Shown here piece after piece: positions 37,500 through 46,120 of a stretch of DNA of 64,000 bases; the stretch's first letter is position 1; the number at the start of each line of letters is the position of its first letter. Source of the stretch: Pontibacter sp. G13 (GTDB taxonomy: Bacteria > Bacteroidota > Bacteroidia > J057); contig NZ_CP134696.1 of assembly GCF_031851795.1 (NCBI RefSeq), positions 4,546,501-4,610,500 of the forward strand, given 5' to 3'. Below the pieces are notes generated by a model that had not been told where the DNA came from, made no database searches, and worked only from the letters and a program-made list of their open reading frames with translations. Position numbers and translations under genes: made by a program.

Positions 37500-39188
37500 A
37501 TGAAACTTAGAAATATATTCACGGTAGTGCTTTCCGCGCTCTTGGTAGCGGTTGGTATCACTTCCTGTAAACAAGCTGAGATCATTCCTGATGATGTTCA
37601 GGCCTTCTATGTGATCACAACGCCATATATTAGTAGAGACTCCATCTTTGAAGGTGGGCAGCATATCATCTTCCGTTCCGTCGGAGAAGAAGTTTCCTTG
37701 CTGGATGCTTCCCGCGGAGTTGTGAAACGTACTTGGTTCCTCGATGGGGGCGATGTATTGGAGCACGACAACAACACCATGGTAGAAGGGGATAGCTTGA
37801 TCAAGGTTCGCTACGACAACCCCGGTATCTACACCGTGCGCTTGTTGGCTAGCTTGGACTCCACAGATCTTTTCTACTACGATACTGTCAATGACACTGC
37901 CAAGGATGAAGATGGAAATATATTGCTGGATGTAAATGGCAATGATTCTATCAACTGCCTGAACTGTAAGCTCGTTCCTTATGCTCCTCCTGGTGTGTTG
38001 GACACTACCTTCACCGTAGAGGTATTTGACAGCTTGCAGGCAGATTTCTCTGTGATGCAAAATGGAGTTGTTGAGGAAACTTTCGAAGCAGGGGTGCCTG
38101 TTGAATTCATCGACGAGACCCTCGGAACTCCTTATGATTGGGAGTGGACCTTGCGTGGTGCTGATCCTGGCGAATCTACCGATCAGAATCCTTCCGCAGT
38201 GTGGAAGAAGTCTGGAACTTACCGCATCACTTTGAGAGCTTCTCGTCCATACGTGGAGGGTGATGTTGAGCGTGAAGCGCGCACGATCACCAAAGACATC
38301 GTGATCACTCCTTCTACTGCTCCACTAGAGTTCTTGAATGGCGGCTCATCTGAAGCGGGGGATTACATCGATCTTTCCTTCAACCAGCCATTGATCGACC
38401 TGCCCGGAGCCAATGAGTTCACCGTTGAAGTGAATGGCGCTCCATTCAACATCTTCAAGACTTCCTTCCCGAATAGCAATGATTCATCTGTCTTGCGTCT
38501 GGAGTTGGATGGTACCATGCCTTCTTCCTCTATGTACACGGTGACTTCCACTACCAACATCGTGGCTGATGGAAAAAACCTGAGCATGCCAGTCGAATTG
38601 ATGACCTACTTCAAAGGTGCAGGCAACCTGTTCCCGGTAGGATTTGGCGACATGGAAGGCGTCACGCCTGAGGGACTTCCTGTAGTACCCAACACTACCC
38701 GGAATACCATCGAGGGACTCTTTACCAATGGTACTATCAACGCTGTTGGTGAGCCTAACGGTACTCAGACCTACTGGAAGAGAATGTGGGCTGACAGAGA
38801 AGATTCTACCATGATGACGGAGGCGAACGATAATCCGATGTACGTACTGGACGGAAACTACAGTATGAAGTGGACACCGGGCGACGCCATGGTCATGGAG
38901 CAACACCCCGCTCGTGGTCCTAGTTTCAGCCTCACCACAGGTGCTTCTTACAAAGTAGTGCTCTGGATGATGGCTGAAGGTGGTCAAGGAGATGTCAACA
39001 TCGAAATCAAGAAAGGCGGTGGAACTGTACAGCAGGTAGAAGCCAATGTCATGGTTTCTGACACTGAATGGACCCGCATCGAAATCCCACATGTCGCAGT
39101 TGCCGATGGACTTCACAACATCAAGTTCATCAACAACGCCGCAGGGACTGTCTACTACATTGACGAAGTAAGCGTGTTCGAAGAATAA
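37500..39188 (+). CDS. PKD-domain surface glycan-binding lipoprotein (SusE/F position)
   Basis: Starting at the ATG at 37500 (MKLRNIFTVVLSALLVAVGITSCKQ) gives 562 residues with a lipobox at C23. A PKD-type domain lies at about 190-270 (VEFIDETLGTPYDWEWTLRGADPGESTDQNPSAVWKKSGTYRITLRASRP), a bacterial Ig-like domain follows, and a jelly-roll carbohydrate-binding-like domain occupies about 400-560. It fills the SusE/F place, probably binding polysaccharide at the cell surface. The sequence resembles other PKD lipoproteins in PULs, but the ligand is unknown. Confidence 0.85.
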   Translation: MKLRNIFTVVLSALLVAVGITSCKQAEIIPDDVQAFYVITTPYISRDSIFEGGQHIIFRSVGEEVSLLDASRGVVKRTWFLDGGDVLEHDNNTMVEGDSLIKVRYDNPGIYTVRLLASLDSTDLFYYDTVNDTAKDEDGNILLDVNGNDSINCLNCKLVPYAPPGVLDTTFTVEVFDSLQADFSVMQNGVVEETFEAGVPVEFIDETLGTPYDWEWTLRGADPGESTDQNPSAVWKKSGTYRITLRASRPYVEGDVEREARTITKDIVITPSTAPLEFLNGGSSEAGDYIDLSFNQPLIDLPGANEFTVEVNGAPFNIFKTSFPNSNDSSVLRLELDGTMPSSSMYTVTSTTNIVADGKNLSMPVELMTYFKGAGNLFPVGFGDMEGVTPEGLPVVPNTTRNTIEGLFTNGTINAVGEPNGTQTYWKRMWADREDSTMMTEANDNPMYVLDGNYSMKWTPGDAMVMEQHPARGPSFSLTTGASYKVVLWMMAEGGQGDVNIEIKKGGGTVQQVEANVMVSDTEWTRIEIPHVAVADGLHNIKFINNAAGTVYYIDEVSVFEE

Positions 39189-39213
39189 TCTCCGAATAGC
39201 ATAGCAAACCAGA

Positions 39214-39252
39214 AAACCTGCCTGGCCGAAATGGCTATGGCAGGTTTTTTCA
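39214..39252 (+). terminator. Terminator of the SusCD unit
   Basis: AACCTGCC (39216-39223) and GGCAGGTT (39240-39247) form an 8-bp stem with an inner TGGCC/GGCTA extension and a TTTTTT run. It separates the SusC-SusD-PKD unit from the epimerase-permease pair. Confidence 0.8.
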
Positions 39253-39472
39253 TGGACAAATGTCTGGTGTTCGCTTGATGATAAATCGACATAAACTGAA
39301 CATGGAGACAATATGTATGGGCGAAACATATGTGTTAAGGACTGGTGGATAAATTGTCCTCAATCAGCCGTGAGGATCGGAAATTCTATCCATCACTCCC
39401 CACCTATATCGAGCGCTTTCTGACCGGAAAATGCCGGCGGGGCAGGGCTCGCGATACCAAATACACATCAAC

Positions 39473-40516
39473 ATGCAACATGCAAAAGGACTATTCGGCA
39501 CCCACAATGGCCAAGATATCGAGCAATTCGTGTTGGCCAATGACCACGGGATGCAGGTAAGCATCATGAACTACGGTGCCACCATCACTTCCATCAAAAT
39601 CCCCCATTCGGATGGCTCTCTCAAAGAGATCACTTGTGGGTTCGACACTTTCGAAGGATACTTTGGCGATGCATACGTAGCCAATGCACCCTATTTCGGT
39701 GGTACGGTCGGAAGATATTGCTCCCAGATCAAGGATGCTCAATTCTCGCTAGGTGGAGAAACTTACTCCTTGGCTGCGAATGTCGGGAACAACAATCTCC
39801 ACGGCGGTGTCCAAGGATTTGACAAGCAAATCTGGCAGGCAGAACCTTTCCAAACTACGGATGTGGTAGGCGTGGAAATGAAATTGACCTCTCCGCACAT
39901 GGAGGAGGGATTCCCCGGAAATGTGGAGGTAACCGTCCGCTTCTCGCTCACGCAAGACAATACCCTGAATATCGAGTATCAAGCAGAGACCGATCAGGAG
40001 ACCCCTTTGGCACTGACCAATCATACCTATTTCAATCTAGGCGGATTCGAGCAGGGAAATGAGGCACATCAAGTCAAAGTGCATGCAAGCCGCAAGCTGC
40101 AGCTGGATGAGACAGGTGCTGCAACTGGAGCGGAAATCACCCTCGATGGAGCGGTCGATGATCTCCGAAATGGCAAATCCATTGGAGAAGTGCATGCAGC
40201 CATGAATACCGGATTTGAGCACTATTACCTCTTTGACAAGGAGCCATTCGCTTTTGCGCCAGTAGCGGAGATTCACGATCCGAATTCCGGGCTGACGATG
40301 GAAGTTGCTACGAGTGAGCCGGGCATGCTCTTCTATTCCGGCATGTACACTTCAGATGAATTGGCTCGGGAAAATGGACAGCAATTCGGCAAGTACCGAG
40401 CATTCTGCTGCGAGACGCATCGCTATCCCAATGGCCCGAATATTCCCGGATCACCTCGCTCCACGACCAAGCCGGGAGAGCCATTTGTGAGTCAAACCTC
40501 TTTCACCTTCCGCTAG
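39473..40516 (+). CDS. galM: Aldose 1-epimerase (mutarotase)
   Basis: The ATG at 39473 (MQHAKGLFGTHNGQDIEQFVLANDHGMQVSIMNYGATI) gives 347 residues. The GalM motifs are present: NNNLHGG (H110), LTNHTYFNLGGF (H184) and the C-terminal CCETHRYPNGPN with the catalytic glutamate. It interconverts alpha and beta anomers of galactose or a similar aldose. An earlier in-frame ATG at 39431 is unlikely. No signal peptide is seen. The permease follows after 40 bases, so the two are likely one unit serving sugar intake. Confidence 0.92.
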   Translation: MQHAKGLFGTHNGQDIEQFVLANDHGMQVSIMNYGATITSIKIPHSDGSLKEITCGFDTFEGYFGDAYVANAPYFGGTVGRYCSQIKDAQFSLGGETYSLAANVGNNNLHGGVQGFDKQIWQAEPFQTTDVVGVEMKLTSPHMEEGFPGNVEVTVRFSLTQDNTLNIEYQAETDQETPLALTNHTYFNLGGFEQGNEAHQVKVHASRKLQLDETGAATGAEITLDGAVDDLRNGKSIGEVHAAMNTGFEHYYLFDKEPFAFAPVAEIHDPNSGLTMEVATSEPGMLFYSGMYTSDELARENGQQFGKYRAFCCETHRYPNGPNIPGSPRSTTKPGEPFVSQTSFTFR

Positions 40517-40556
40517 AACTACGAGTTATTTTATTCGCTTTCAAATACTGTACATC

Positions 40557-41564
40557 ATGATTGAAGGAATACTATGGGCCGTATTTGCAGGGATTACCCT
40601 GGGACTTTACGCCCTTCCCGAGAAGTTCACCAAGGAATTCGAATTTGAGAATACCTGGGGACTCATGTTCGCAATCAATATGTTTTTGGTACCGCTGGTA
40701 GCTGGCCTACTCCTGATCAATGGATTCTGGGAGGTGCTTGCTGCCATGCCAATGGACATCGTCCTCAAAATGGGGATCGCGAGTGTCCTCTGGGGAATTG
40801 GGGTGATGATGTGGGGGCGTGCCATCAACTATATCGGCCTTTCGTTGGGATTCTCGATTTTCATTGGAACGGTCATCTTGGTAGGGTCCATGCTGCCGTT
40901 TATCGTAGATGGATTGCCGAGCTCAGACATACTCACCACGATTTTGGTGGGAATCGGAATTGTCCTGTTGGGGATTTTCGCCAATGGTCAAGCGGGAATG
41001 CTTCGCCAGCGGGATGAAGGTAATTCTCCACAAGGCAAAGGCTCAATGGTGACCGGAATCATCATCGCTGTGACAGGCGGACTGCTGGCGACTGGGTTCA
41101 GCTATGCCAATGCGGTAGGTCGTCCAACGATCCATGCTGCTTCTGTCGCTGCTGGCAATCCTGAATGGGTGACTGCTGTGGGCGTGATGTTCGTGATCTA
41201 TGTCGCTGGGGGCCTATTTGTCGTGCCTTACTTCATTGTCAATCTCACTACCAAGAAGCTCTGGGGTAATTTCCGGACTCCATTCATGGCCAATAACCTG
41301 TTGATGACAGGCTCTATGGCGATCCTGAACTTCACGGCTTCCGCGTCTTTTGCTTATGCAGCCTATCTGCTTGGGCAGGCCGGAAACACCGTAGGCTATG
41401 CGATCTTCAACACCATCTCGGTGGCCGTGGCGATCGTGAGTGGATTGCTGACCAAGGAGTGGGCAAATGCTTCCTCCAAAGCAAGATTGGCCCTTTTTGC
41501 AGGATTGGGGTGTATGATCATCGGCGTATTGATCATCGCCTTTGGAAATAATCTCGCTGCTTAA
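40557..41564 (+). CDS. RhaT-like sugar/proton symporter
   Basis: The 335-residue protein has ten predicted membrane spans and belongs to the L-rhamnose/H+ symporter (RhaT) family of the drug-metabolite superfamily, with NYIGLSLGFSIFIGTVILVGSMLP, FSYANAVGRPTIHAA and NTISVAVAIVSGLLTKEW. In this galactan-type locus the cargo is unlikely to be rhamnose; an anhydrosugar, L-galactose or fucose are alternatives. It is linked to galM, which supports transport of a mutarotating sugar. The substrate is not proved. Confidence 0.8.
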   Translation: MIEGILWAVFAGITLGLYALPEKFTKEFEFENTWGLMFAINMFLVPLVAGLLLINGFWEVLAAMPMDIVLKMGIASVLWGIGVMMWGRAINYIGLSLGFSIFIGTVILVGSMLPFIVDGLPSSDILTTILVGIGIVLLGIFANGQAGMLRQRDEGNSPQGKGSMVTGIIIAVTGGLLATGFSYANAVGRPTIHAASVAAGNPEWVTAVGVMFVIYVAGGLFVVPYFIVNLTTKKLWGNFRTPFMANNLLMTGSMAILNFTASASFAYAAYLLGQAGNTVGYAIFNTISVAVAIVSGLLTKEWANASSKARLALFAGLGCMIIGVLIIAFGNNLAA

Positions 41565-41593
41565 TCTGTGAGCAGCTACTCATGCGAAATGAC

Positions 41594-41630
41594 AGAGGCC
41601 GCCTTTTTGGGGGCCTCTTTTGTTTTTTGG
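41594..41630 (+). terminator. Terminator after the RhaT-like gene
   Basis: AGAGGCC (41594-41600) and GGCCTCT (41612-41618) form a perfect stem, followed by TTTGTTTTTT. It ends the galM-permease unit. Confidence 0.85.
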
Positions 41631-41644
41631 GGAATAAATCTCCG

Positions 41645-41812
41645 GTGCGGATGGCTCGTGTGGGGTGAGGGATGGGAATGGTGCGACGTCAGGAGCAGTC
41701 CGGAGCCTTCAGCGGAGGACGGAGCGCCAGCGACCCATGGACAAGCCCGACTCGGCGACTCGATAGCTAGGAGACCTACTTCCTGCTAAGCACGCCGAGG
41801 CACCCCCAAATC
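41645..41812 (+). repeat. GC-rich dispersed repeat, copy B
   Basis: This plus-orientation copy contains GTGCGGATGGC, GGATGGGAATGG, GTCCGGAGCC, AGCGGAGGACGGAGCG, CAGCGACCCATG and ends TAAGCACGCCGAGG with CCCCCAAATC. Its blocks match copies A, C and D. It sits between the convergent permease and sulfatase genes. Confidence 0.65.
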
Positions 41813-41837
41813 TCCCTCCATCTAAACATCCAGCATC

Positions 41838-41870
41838 AAAAAATGGCCACCAGAAGATTCCAGTGGCCAT
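41838..41870 (-). terminator. Terminator after the first sulfatase
   Basis: ATGGCCAC (41843-41850) and GTGGCCAT (41863-41870) form an 8-bp stem. On the minus strand it is followed by TTTTTTG. It ends the sulfatase/small-protein unit. Confidence 0.8.
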
Positions 41871-41893
41871 ACCTAATTTCGGGCAATTGTGAT

Positions 41894-43525
41894 TTATTCT
41901 ACAGAATCCGCTGTCTGAAGGGGGGCTGCTTTTGGCGCTCCTTTGGCGGGGGCGTCATGGGCATTGGCATGTAGGTCATAGGGCTTCATCGCTTTCAAGA
42001 GGCGGTCGCGCTCTTTGCGGTGCGCTTTCGAGACCTTGCTCCAGTCCTTGATCTTCGGGAAACTGATCAAGTCGGTGGGGTTCCCAGTCACATCGTACCA
42101 ATGGCCATTGCCATCGCGCATGACGTATTTGCCGCGCACGAGCTGCATTTCCTTGTGATAGGCGTAGATCCACTCGCGATGCTCGGGCTGATCGGTCGTC
42201 AGGAAGGGAACCAGACTCTCGCCATTCACCTCGTAGGAATCGGGAATTTCCACCCCTGCGATTTCGGCGATCGTGGGCAATATGTCAGAGATATTGACCA
42301 GTACATCTTGCTCTCCCTGCTTGGTCAAATCCATTCCGGGCGCATAGATGATCATGGGAACATGCGTTCCTCGCTGGCTGATGGGCTTGCTTTTGCCATA
42401 ACCGCTGGTGCCATTGTCTGCACAGAAAATGAAGATCGTATTGTTTTCGATACCCATTTCCTTGAGCTTGTTCATGTACTGCCATACTTGATAGTCCAAA
42501 TAGTTGATGTGGTGGTGAATGCCTGACTCGGTGATGGTGCCATGTGTGTCATAGACGCCATTGTCGCCGGTAACGATCGGTTTGGTGCGGGTATATTGCT
42601 CACCGTCCCAGCTGATTTTGGGTGTGCCGGGCCATTTGTAATTGGACTCAGGATGCAACCAATCGAAGGCATCGTGACCTAGGTGGCTGGTATGGTACAC
42701 GAAGAACGGCTTGCCTTCCTCATGTTTCCGCTCCATGAAATCGAACGTGAATTCCAGTTCGACATCTGGGCCGTAGGTCGCCAATCCAAAGGTGTCTTTG
42801 GCAGCCTGATTGTTGGGCCACCACTCCAGATCCTCGGTCGCATCGGGGTGATTGAGCAATTGCACATGCGGGTACCAGTACCAAGCAGATTGGAGATAGG
42901 TATCTACTTCTTCTCCGGTGTCGGCATTGATGGTTTTGCGGACGCCATCGATCTTCTTCTTCTCTAGGCGGAAATCGGTAGTCGGAATGGCTTTGTTGTA
43001 GGAACCCTGTCCCGGGGTGAAGCATCCCTCCTCGAATCCGAAATCTCGCACATCTTCCATCTGCGTTTTTCCCGCCCAGTAGGTAGCGTATCCGCCTGCT
43101 TGAGCGACATGGGCGATGGTGTGTTGGGAGCTTTCATACAGTCTCCAAACCCCACGGCCTTTGGGGGCCTTGCCTTTGTCCTTGTTGTGCCACCATTTGT
43201 GGAGGTGGGCGTAGCGGCCCGTCATCATCATGGCCCGACTTGGTCCACAGACCGTTGCCGCCCATGCGGTTTTGATGTAGCAACCCTCCTGGGCCAATTG
43301 GTCCAAAACGGGTGTTTGGGCACGATATTCAGGATCGGAGGTGTCTGCCCCCCCTTTGTAGTCCTTACGTCTCGGTAAGCTCCAAGTGTCTGATCCATAG
43401 GTTGGCATCTCCCGCGCACTGATATCATCCGCGTACAGCACGATGATATTGGGTTTTTGTTGGGCAAATCCCTGCGCCAGCGGGAGCATGAGCAGCGCGA
43501 GGAATGTATGTATCTTCAATCTCAT
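41894..43525 (-). CDS. Sulfatase, S1 family, secreted or periplasmic
   Basis: I start at the ATG at 43525 ([23 protein letters not shown]), giving 543 residues with a signal peptide; the frame upstream is open but is not signal-like. The formylglycine motif CGPSR places the modified cysteine at C93 ([17 protein letters not shown]). The metal-binding DD of [10 protein letters not shown] and [11 protein letters not shown] fit the S1 sulfatase active site. It removes sulfate esters from glycans; the exact position specificity cannot be read. A formylglycine maturase is not in the window. Confidence 0.92.
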   Translation of the reverse strand: MRLKIHTFLALLMLPLAQGFAQQKPNIIVLYADDISAREMPTYGSDTWSLPRRKDYKGGADTSDPEYRAQTPVLDQLAQEGCYIKTAWAATVCGPSRAMMMTGRYAHLHKWWHNKDKGKAPKGRGVWRLYESSQHTIAHVAQAGGYATYWAGKTQMEDVRDFGFEEGCFTPGQGSYNKAIPTTDFRLEKKKIDGVRKTINADTGEEVDTYLQSAWYWYPHVQLLNHPDATEDLEWWPNNQAAKDTFGLATYGPDVELEFTFDFMERKHEEGKPFFVYHTSHLGHDAFDWLHPESNYKWPGTPKISWDGEQYTRTKPIVTGDNGVYDTHGTITESGIHHHINYLDYQVWQYMNKLKEMGIENNTIFIFCADNGTSGYGKSKPISQRGTHVPMIIYAPGMDLTKQGEQDVLVNISDILPTIAEIAGVEIPDSYEVNGESLVPFLTTDQPEHREWIYAYHKEMQLVRGKYVMRDGNGHWYDVTGNPTDLISFPKIKDWSKVSKAHRKERDRLLKAMKPYDLHANAHDAPAKGAPKAAPLQTADSVE

Positions 43526-43546
43526 TTTTATCCTTGGGTTAACATA

Positions 43547-43570
43547 GCGAGGCACCCGAGAGTGCCTCGC
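43547..43570 (-). other. Hairpin between sulfatase and small-protein genes
   Basis: GCGAGGCAC (43547-43555) and GTGCCTCGC (43562-43570) form a perfect 9-bp stem with a 6-base loop and no T-run. It lies in the spacer of a likely bicistronic unit and may be an mRNA stability or processing element. Confidence 0.45.
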
Positions 43571-43580
43571 ATCATCACTT

Positions 43581-43952
43581 CTACTTATTGAGCTTTTGGA
43601 GTTCCTGATTGACGCGCTTGTTGAAGGCATAGAATTCCTTTTTGGGCACGCCGATCACGTCGATCAAGTCAGCAACGATAGGCTTTTGAGCTGCTTGACG
43701 GGCAGCTTTCACGGCAGCATCGTCAGCAAATTCACCGGCTTTCTTCCTTTTGGTGACTTCGCGATTGGCTTCCATTTGGGCCAATTTGAGTTCGTAGACC
43801 TTCTGCTTTTGCTTTTTCTTCAGGCCAAACTCCTTGGCAGCTTCTTCAGCGTAGAAAGAAGCCTTCTTTTCCATCATGTTTTGTGGAGCCTGCGCTTGGA
43901 CGAATCCGAAGCCTGCGATGAGCATAAGCCCCAAAAGTAGTGTTCTTAGCAT
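43581..43952 (-). CDS. Small Lys-rich periplasmic protein
   Basis: From the ATG at 43952 the 123-residue protein has a signal peptide ([20 protein letters not shown]), then a helical Lys/Glu/Ala-rich part ([34 protein letters not shown]). An ATG at 43958 adds two residues. No known domain is recognisable; the helical, charged character recalls Spy/CpxP-like periplasmic helpers. Its place between two sulfatase genes suggests a role with them, but that is inference. Confidence 0.65.
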   Translation of the reverse strand: MLRTLLLGLMLIAGFGFVQAQAPQNMMEKKASFYAEEAAKEFGLKKKQKQKVYELKLAQMEANREVTKRKKAGEFADDAAVKAARQAAQKPIVADLIDVIGVPKKEFYAFNKRVNQELQKLNK

Positions 43953-44045
43953 AATCAATACAGAATTAAGGATAAAATGAGACTCCCCACATTGGGGAAT
44001 GAATTGATCCTTGAGAACGGAGCCGGGTCATTTGCAACATGCTAA

Positions 44046-45881
44046 TTATCTCACGCCGATCTTGTAGTCGTGAGCGCCTGATGCATGGTTGCGACGGTGT
44101 ACGGTGGTGCCTGTGGCAGTCTTGCCCCATTCCACCTCCACGCGATTGTCCCCCAGCACGATCGCCATGAGTTTCTTTTTCATCTTCTTGGCGATCTTCT
44201 TGTATTTTTTGTCGAATGCCAGATTGTTCAATTCGTGAGGGTCCGAAGCAGTATGGTACAGTGCTGGATCGAGTTCCTCATAAGTGGCATTGCTGGCCCA
44301 ATCCATATCCTGACCGCGTTTTTTGTGTGGGCGGGTCTGCATGGAAAAGACGTATTCTTTGGTTCGGATATAAGCTCTAGGGCCGGTTACCGCATGATTT
44401 TCACCGACGACGTACTCACGGGCTGGAATCTCTCCGGCGGCCACATCGGCCATGTCGAGCCCATCCAAGTAATCGAATTCTGGCGCTTCCAGATTGGCTC
44501 CTCCCGCGGATAGGATCGTCGGGGCGATATCCACAAACTCGGTGAATTCCCTTACGACCTTGCCAGCAGGGTAGGCTTGCTTGTCGGAGGATACCACGAC
44601 GATCGGATTGTGGGTATCGATGTCCCAGGTACTGAATTTGGAAACAGACCCATGATCGTTGAGCTTCCAGCCATGATCTCCGCACACATATACGATCATC
44701 CAAGGCTGATTTTTGGACTCGCTATACTCGATAAAGGCATCTACAGATTGTCCCACCAGACGATCCCCGTACGCACAGAATGCATAGTAATCCTGAATCA
44801 TGGCCTGTTTTTCGTCGTCAGTGAAATGATCAGAATAGCCGTTCATCACCTGCTTCCGATGCTGCTCGGGCATGGTCTCCAATTCTGCCTCGTCAAACTC
44901 AGGCACCTTGTAGGTATGTTGTTTGAATCGCTCGCGATAATCGGCTGGCGGAAGTACCGGAGTATGTGGAAAGTCAAAACCAATATGACAGAATAATGGC
45001 TTGGAAGGATTGACTCCGTGGAAAGTCTGACTTCCTACCTGAAAGTCTTGATCTTCATTGTCGAGGAAATCTTCGAATATCGATGCGTAATATCCATCCC
45101 GCGTTTTGCCCGCAGGTTGCGGACTGACCCCTGCAAGGATTCCCCCGGAGTAGATCGACTTTCCTTTTTTCTTGTTGTAATGACGCAGTAGATCGTACCG
45201 CTCGATGACGGCTTGGGCACTTCCTGCGTACTCGGGTTTGATCTGCTCCAATCGTTCTGATACATACTGGAACTCCCCATCTGGCGTGACCATGAATTCT
45301 ACATTTTTGAGGGCGGGCTTCATGCGTTCTCCATCGAATTCATGGAACCAGTCCTTCCCCCAATCTGTTAGGCCGTCTCTTCTCAATGGCTTGAACGTGA
45401 AGTCAGTCTCATAGATTTTGAAGGGTTTTGCTTTCCCATTTTCCACAGACTTGAGTCTGACGCCCAGCTTGCCGACATGCACAGTCTGGTATCCTAGTTG
45501 CGCCATTTGTTCGGGGAGGGTAGGGCGGAAGTGCGGGGCATTTCGGTTGTGATACTCAAACTCATAAACGCCGGAGCGGAACGGATACCGCCCATAGTGC
45601 ATAGATGCGCGTGAAGGTGCACACCCGGCAGCTTGACAATAGGTGTTGATAAAGGTGGTTCCCATCTGTGCCAATCGGTCCACGTTGGGCGATTCGACAT
45701 AGCCCAATTTGCTCATCTGCTGGCCATCTAGCATTTGGTTGAATGCACGAATGGCATCATACCGCTGATCATCCGTCAAGATCCACAAGACGTTGGGTTG
45801 CTGGGCTTGGCTCAATTTGGGAACAAGAAATGCTCCCAAGCAAACCCATATCAGCATGATTCGCGAGGTAAAAAAATGCAT
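44046..45881 (-). CDS. Sulfatase, S1 family, secreted
   Basis: The 611-residue protein has a signal peptide (to about residue 27) and the sulfatase fold: [14 protein letters not shown], FGly motif CAPSR with the modified cysteine at C87 ([18 protein letters not shown]), the GKLG motif, and [12 protein letters not shown]. Its sequence is clearly unlike the neighbouring sulfatase at 41894-43525, so it probably has a different site preference. A 15-of-18 inverted repeat lies just upstream. No terminator is evident before the small-protein gene, so the three may be one transcript. Confidence 0.93.
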   Translation of the reverse strand: MHFFTSRIMLIWVCLGAFLVPKLSQAQQPNVLWILTDDQRYDAIRAFNQMLDGQQMSKLGYVESPNVDRLAQMGTTFINTYCQAAGCAPSRASMHYGRYPFRSGVYEFEYHNRNAPHFRPTLPEQMAQLGYQTVHVGKLGVRLKSVENGKAKPFKIYETDFTFKPLRRDGLTDWGKDWFHEFDGERMKPALKNVEFMVTPDGEFQYVSERLEQIKPEYAGSAQAVIERYDLLRHYNKKKGKSIYSGGILAGVSPQPAGKTRDGYYASIFEDFLDNEDQDFQVGSQTFHGVNPSKPLFCHIGFDFPHTPVLPPADYRERFKQHTYKVPEFDEAELETMPEQHRKQVMNGYSDHFTDDEKQAMIQDYYAFCAYGDRLVGQSVDAFIEYSESKNQPWMIVYVCGDHGWKLNDHGSVSKFSTWDIDTHNPIVVVSSDKQAYPAGKVVREFTEFVDIAPTILSAGGANLEAPEFDYLDGLDMADVAAGEIPAREYVVGENHAVTGPRAYIRTKEYVFSMQTRPHKKRGQDMDWASNATYEELDPALYHTASDPHELNNLAFDKKYKKIAKKMKKKLMAIVLGDNRVEVEWGKTATGTTVHRRNHASGAHDYKIGVR

Positions 45882-45920
45882 GTAAAGGAAAATTTGTTTG
45901 AATAATGAATGAATCGCGAA

Positions 45921-46005
45921 GTAACCCGTGAAAAATGAGGCTCCCAGTTGGCCTATTCCTTGGGTGAGATCAAGCGCTATCGGTTGGTCATTTTTCGGGT
46001 GTTAC
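45921..46005. promoter_or_regulatory. Inverted repeat upstream of the second sulfatase
   Basis: GTAACCCGTGAAAAATGA (45921-45938) matches the reverse complement of TCATTTTTCGGGTGTTAC (45988-46005) at 15 of 18 positions. It lies 40-124 bases ahead of the sulfatase start. It could be an operator for a PUL regulator. The 49-base inner spacing suggests two half-sites and possible looping, or an mRNA leader stem. Confidence 0.35.
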
Positions 46006-46070
46006 TAGAGATAAAGCTGCCAGCATTTTGGAGTATTGGATGGGAATCAAACGCCAGCTTATGAGTGGTC

Positions 46071-46111
46071 TAAAAAGTCCCAGACCGAGACAGGTTTCCT
46101 GCCCGGTCTGG
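46071..46111 (-). terminator. Terminator after the Asp-box protein gene
   Basis: CGGTCTGG (46104-46111) and CCAGACCG (46080-46087) pair, with an inner CAGG/CCTG extension. On the minus strand GACTTTTTAG follows. It lies ten bases past the stop codon. Confidence 0.85.
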
Positions 46112-46120
46112 AACCTATGA

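Noticed and set aside
41568-41789. 73-residue frame in repeat copy B
   Set aside because: It covers the terminator and the dispersed repeat; no start signal or domain is evident.
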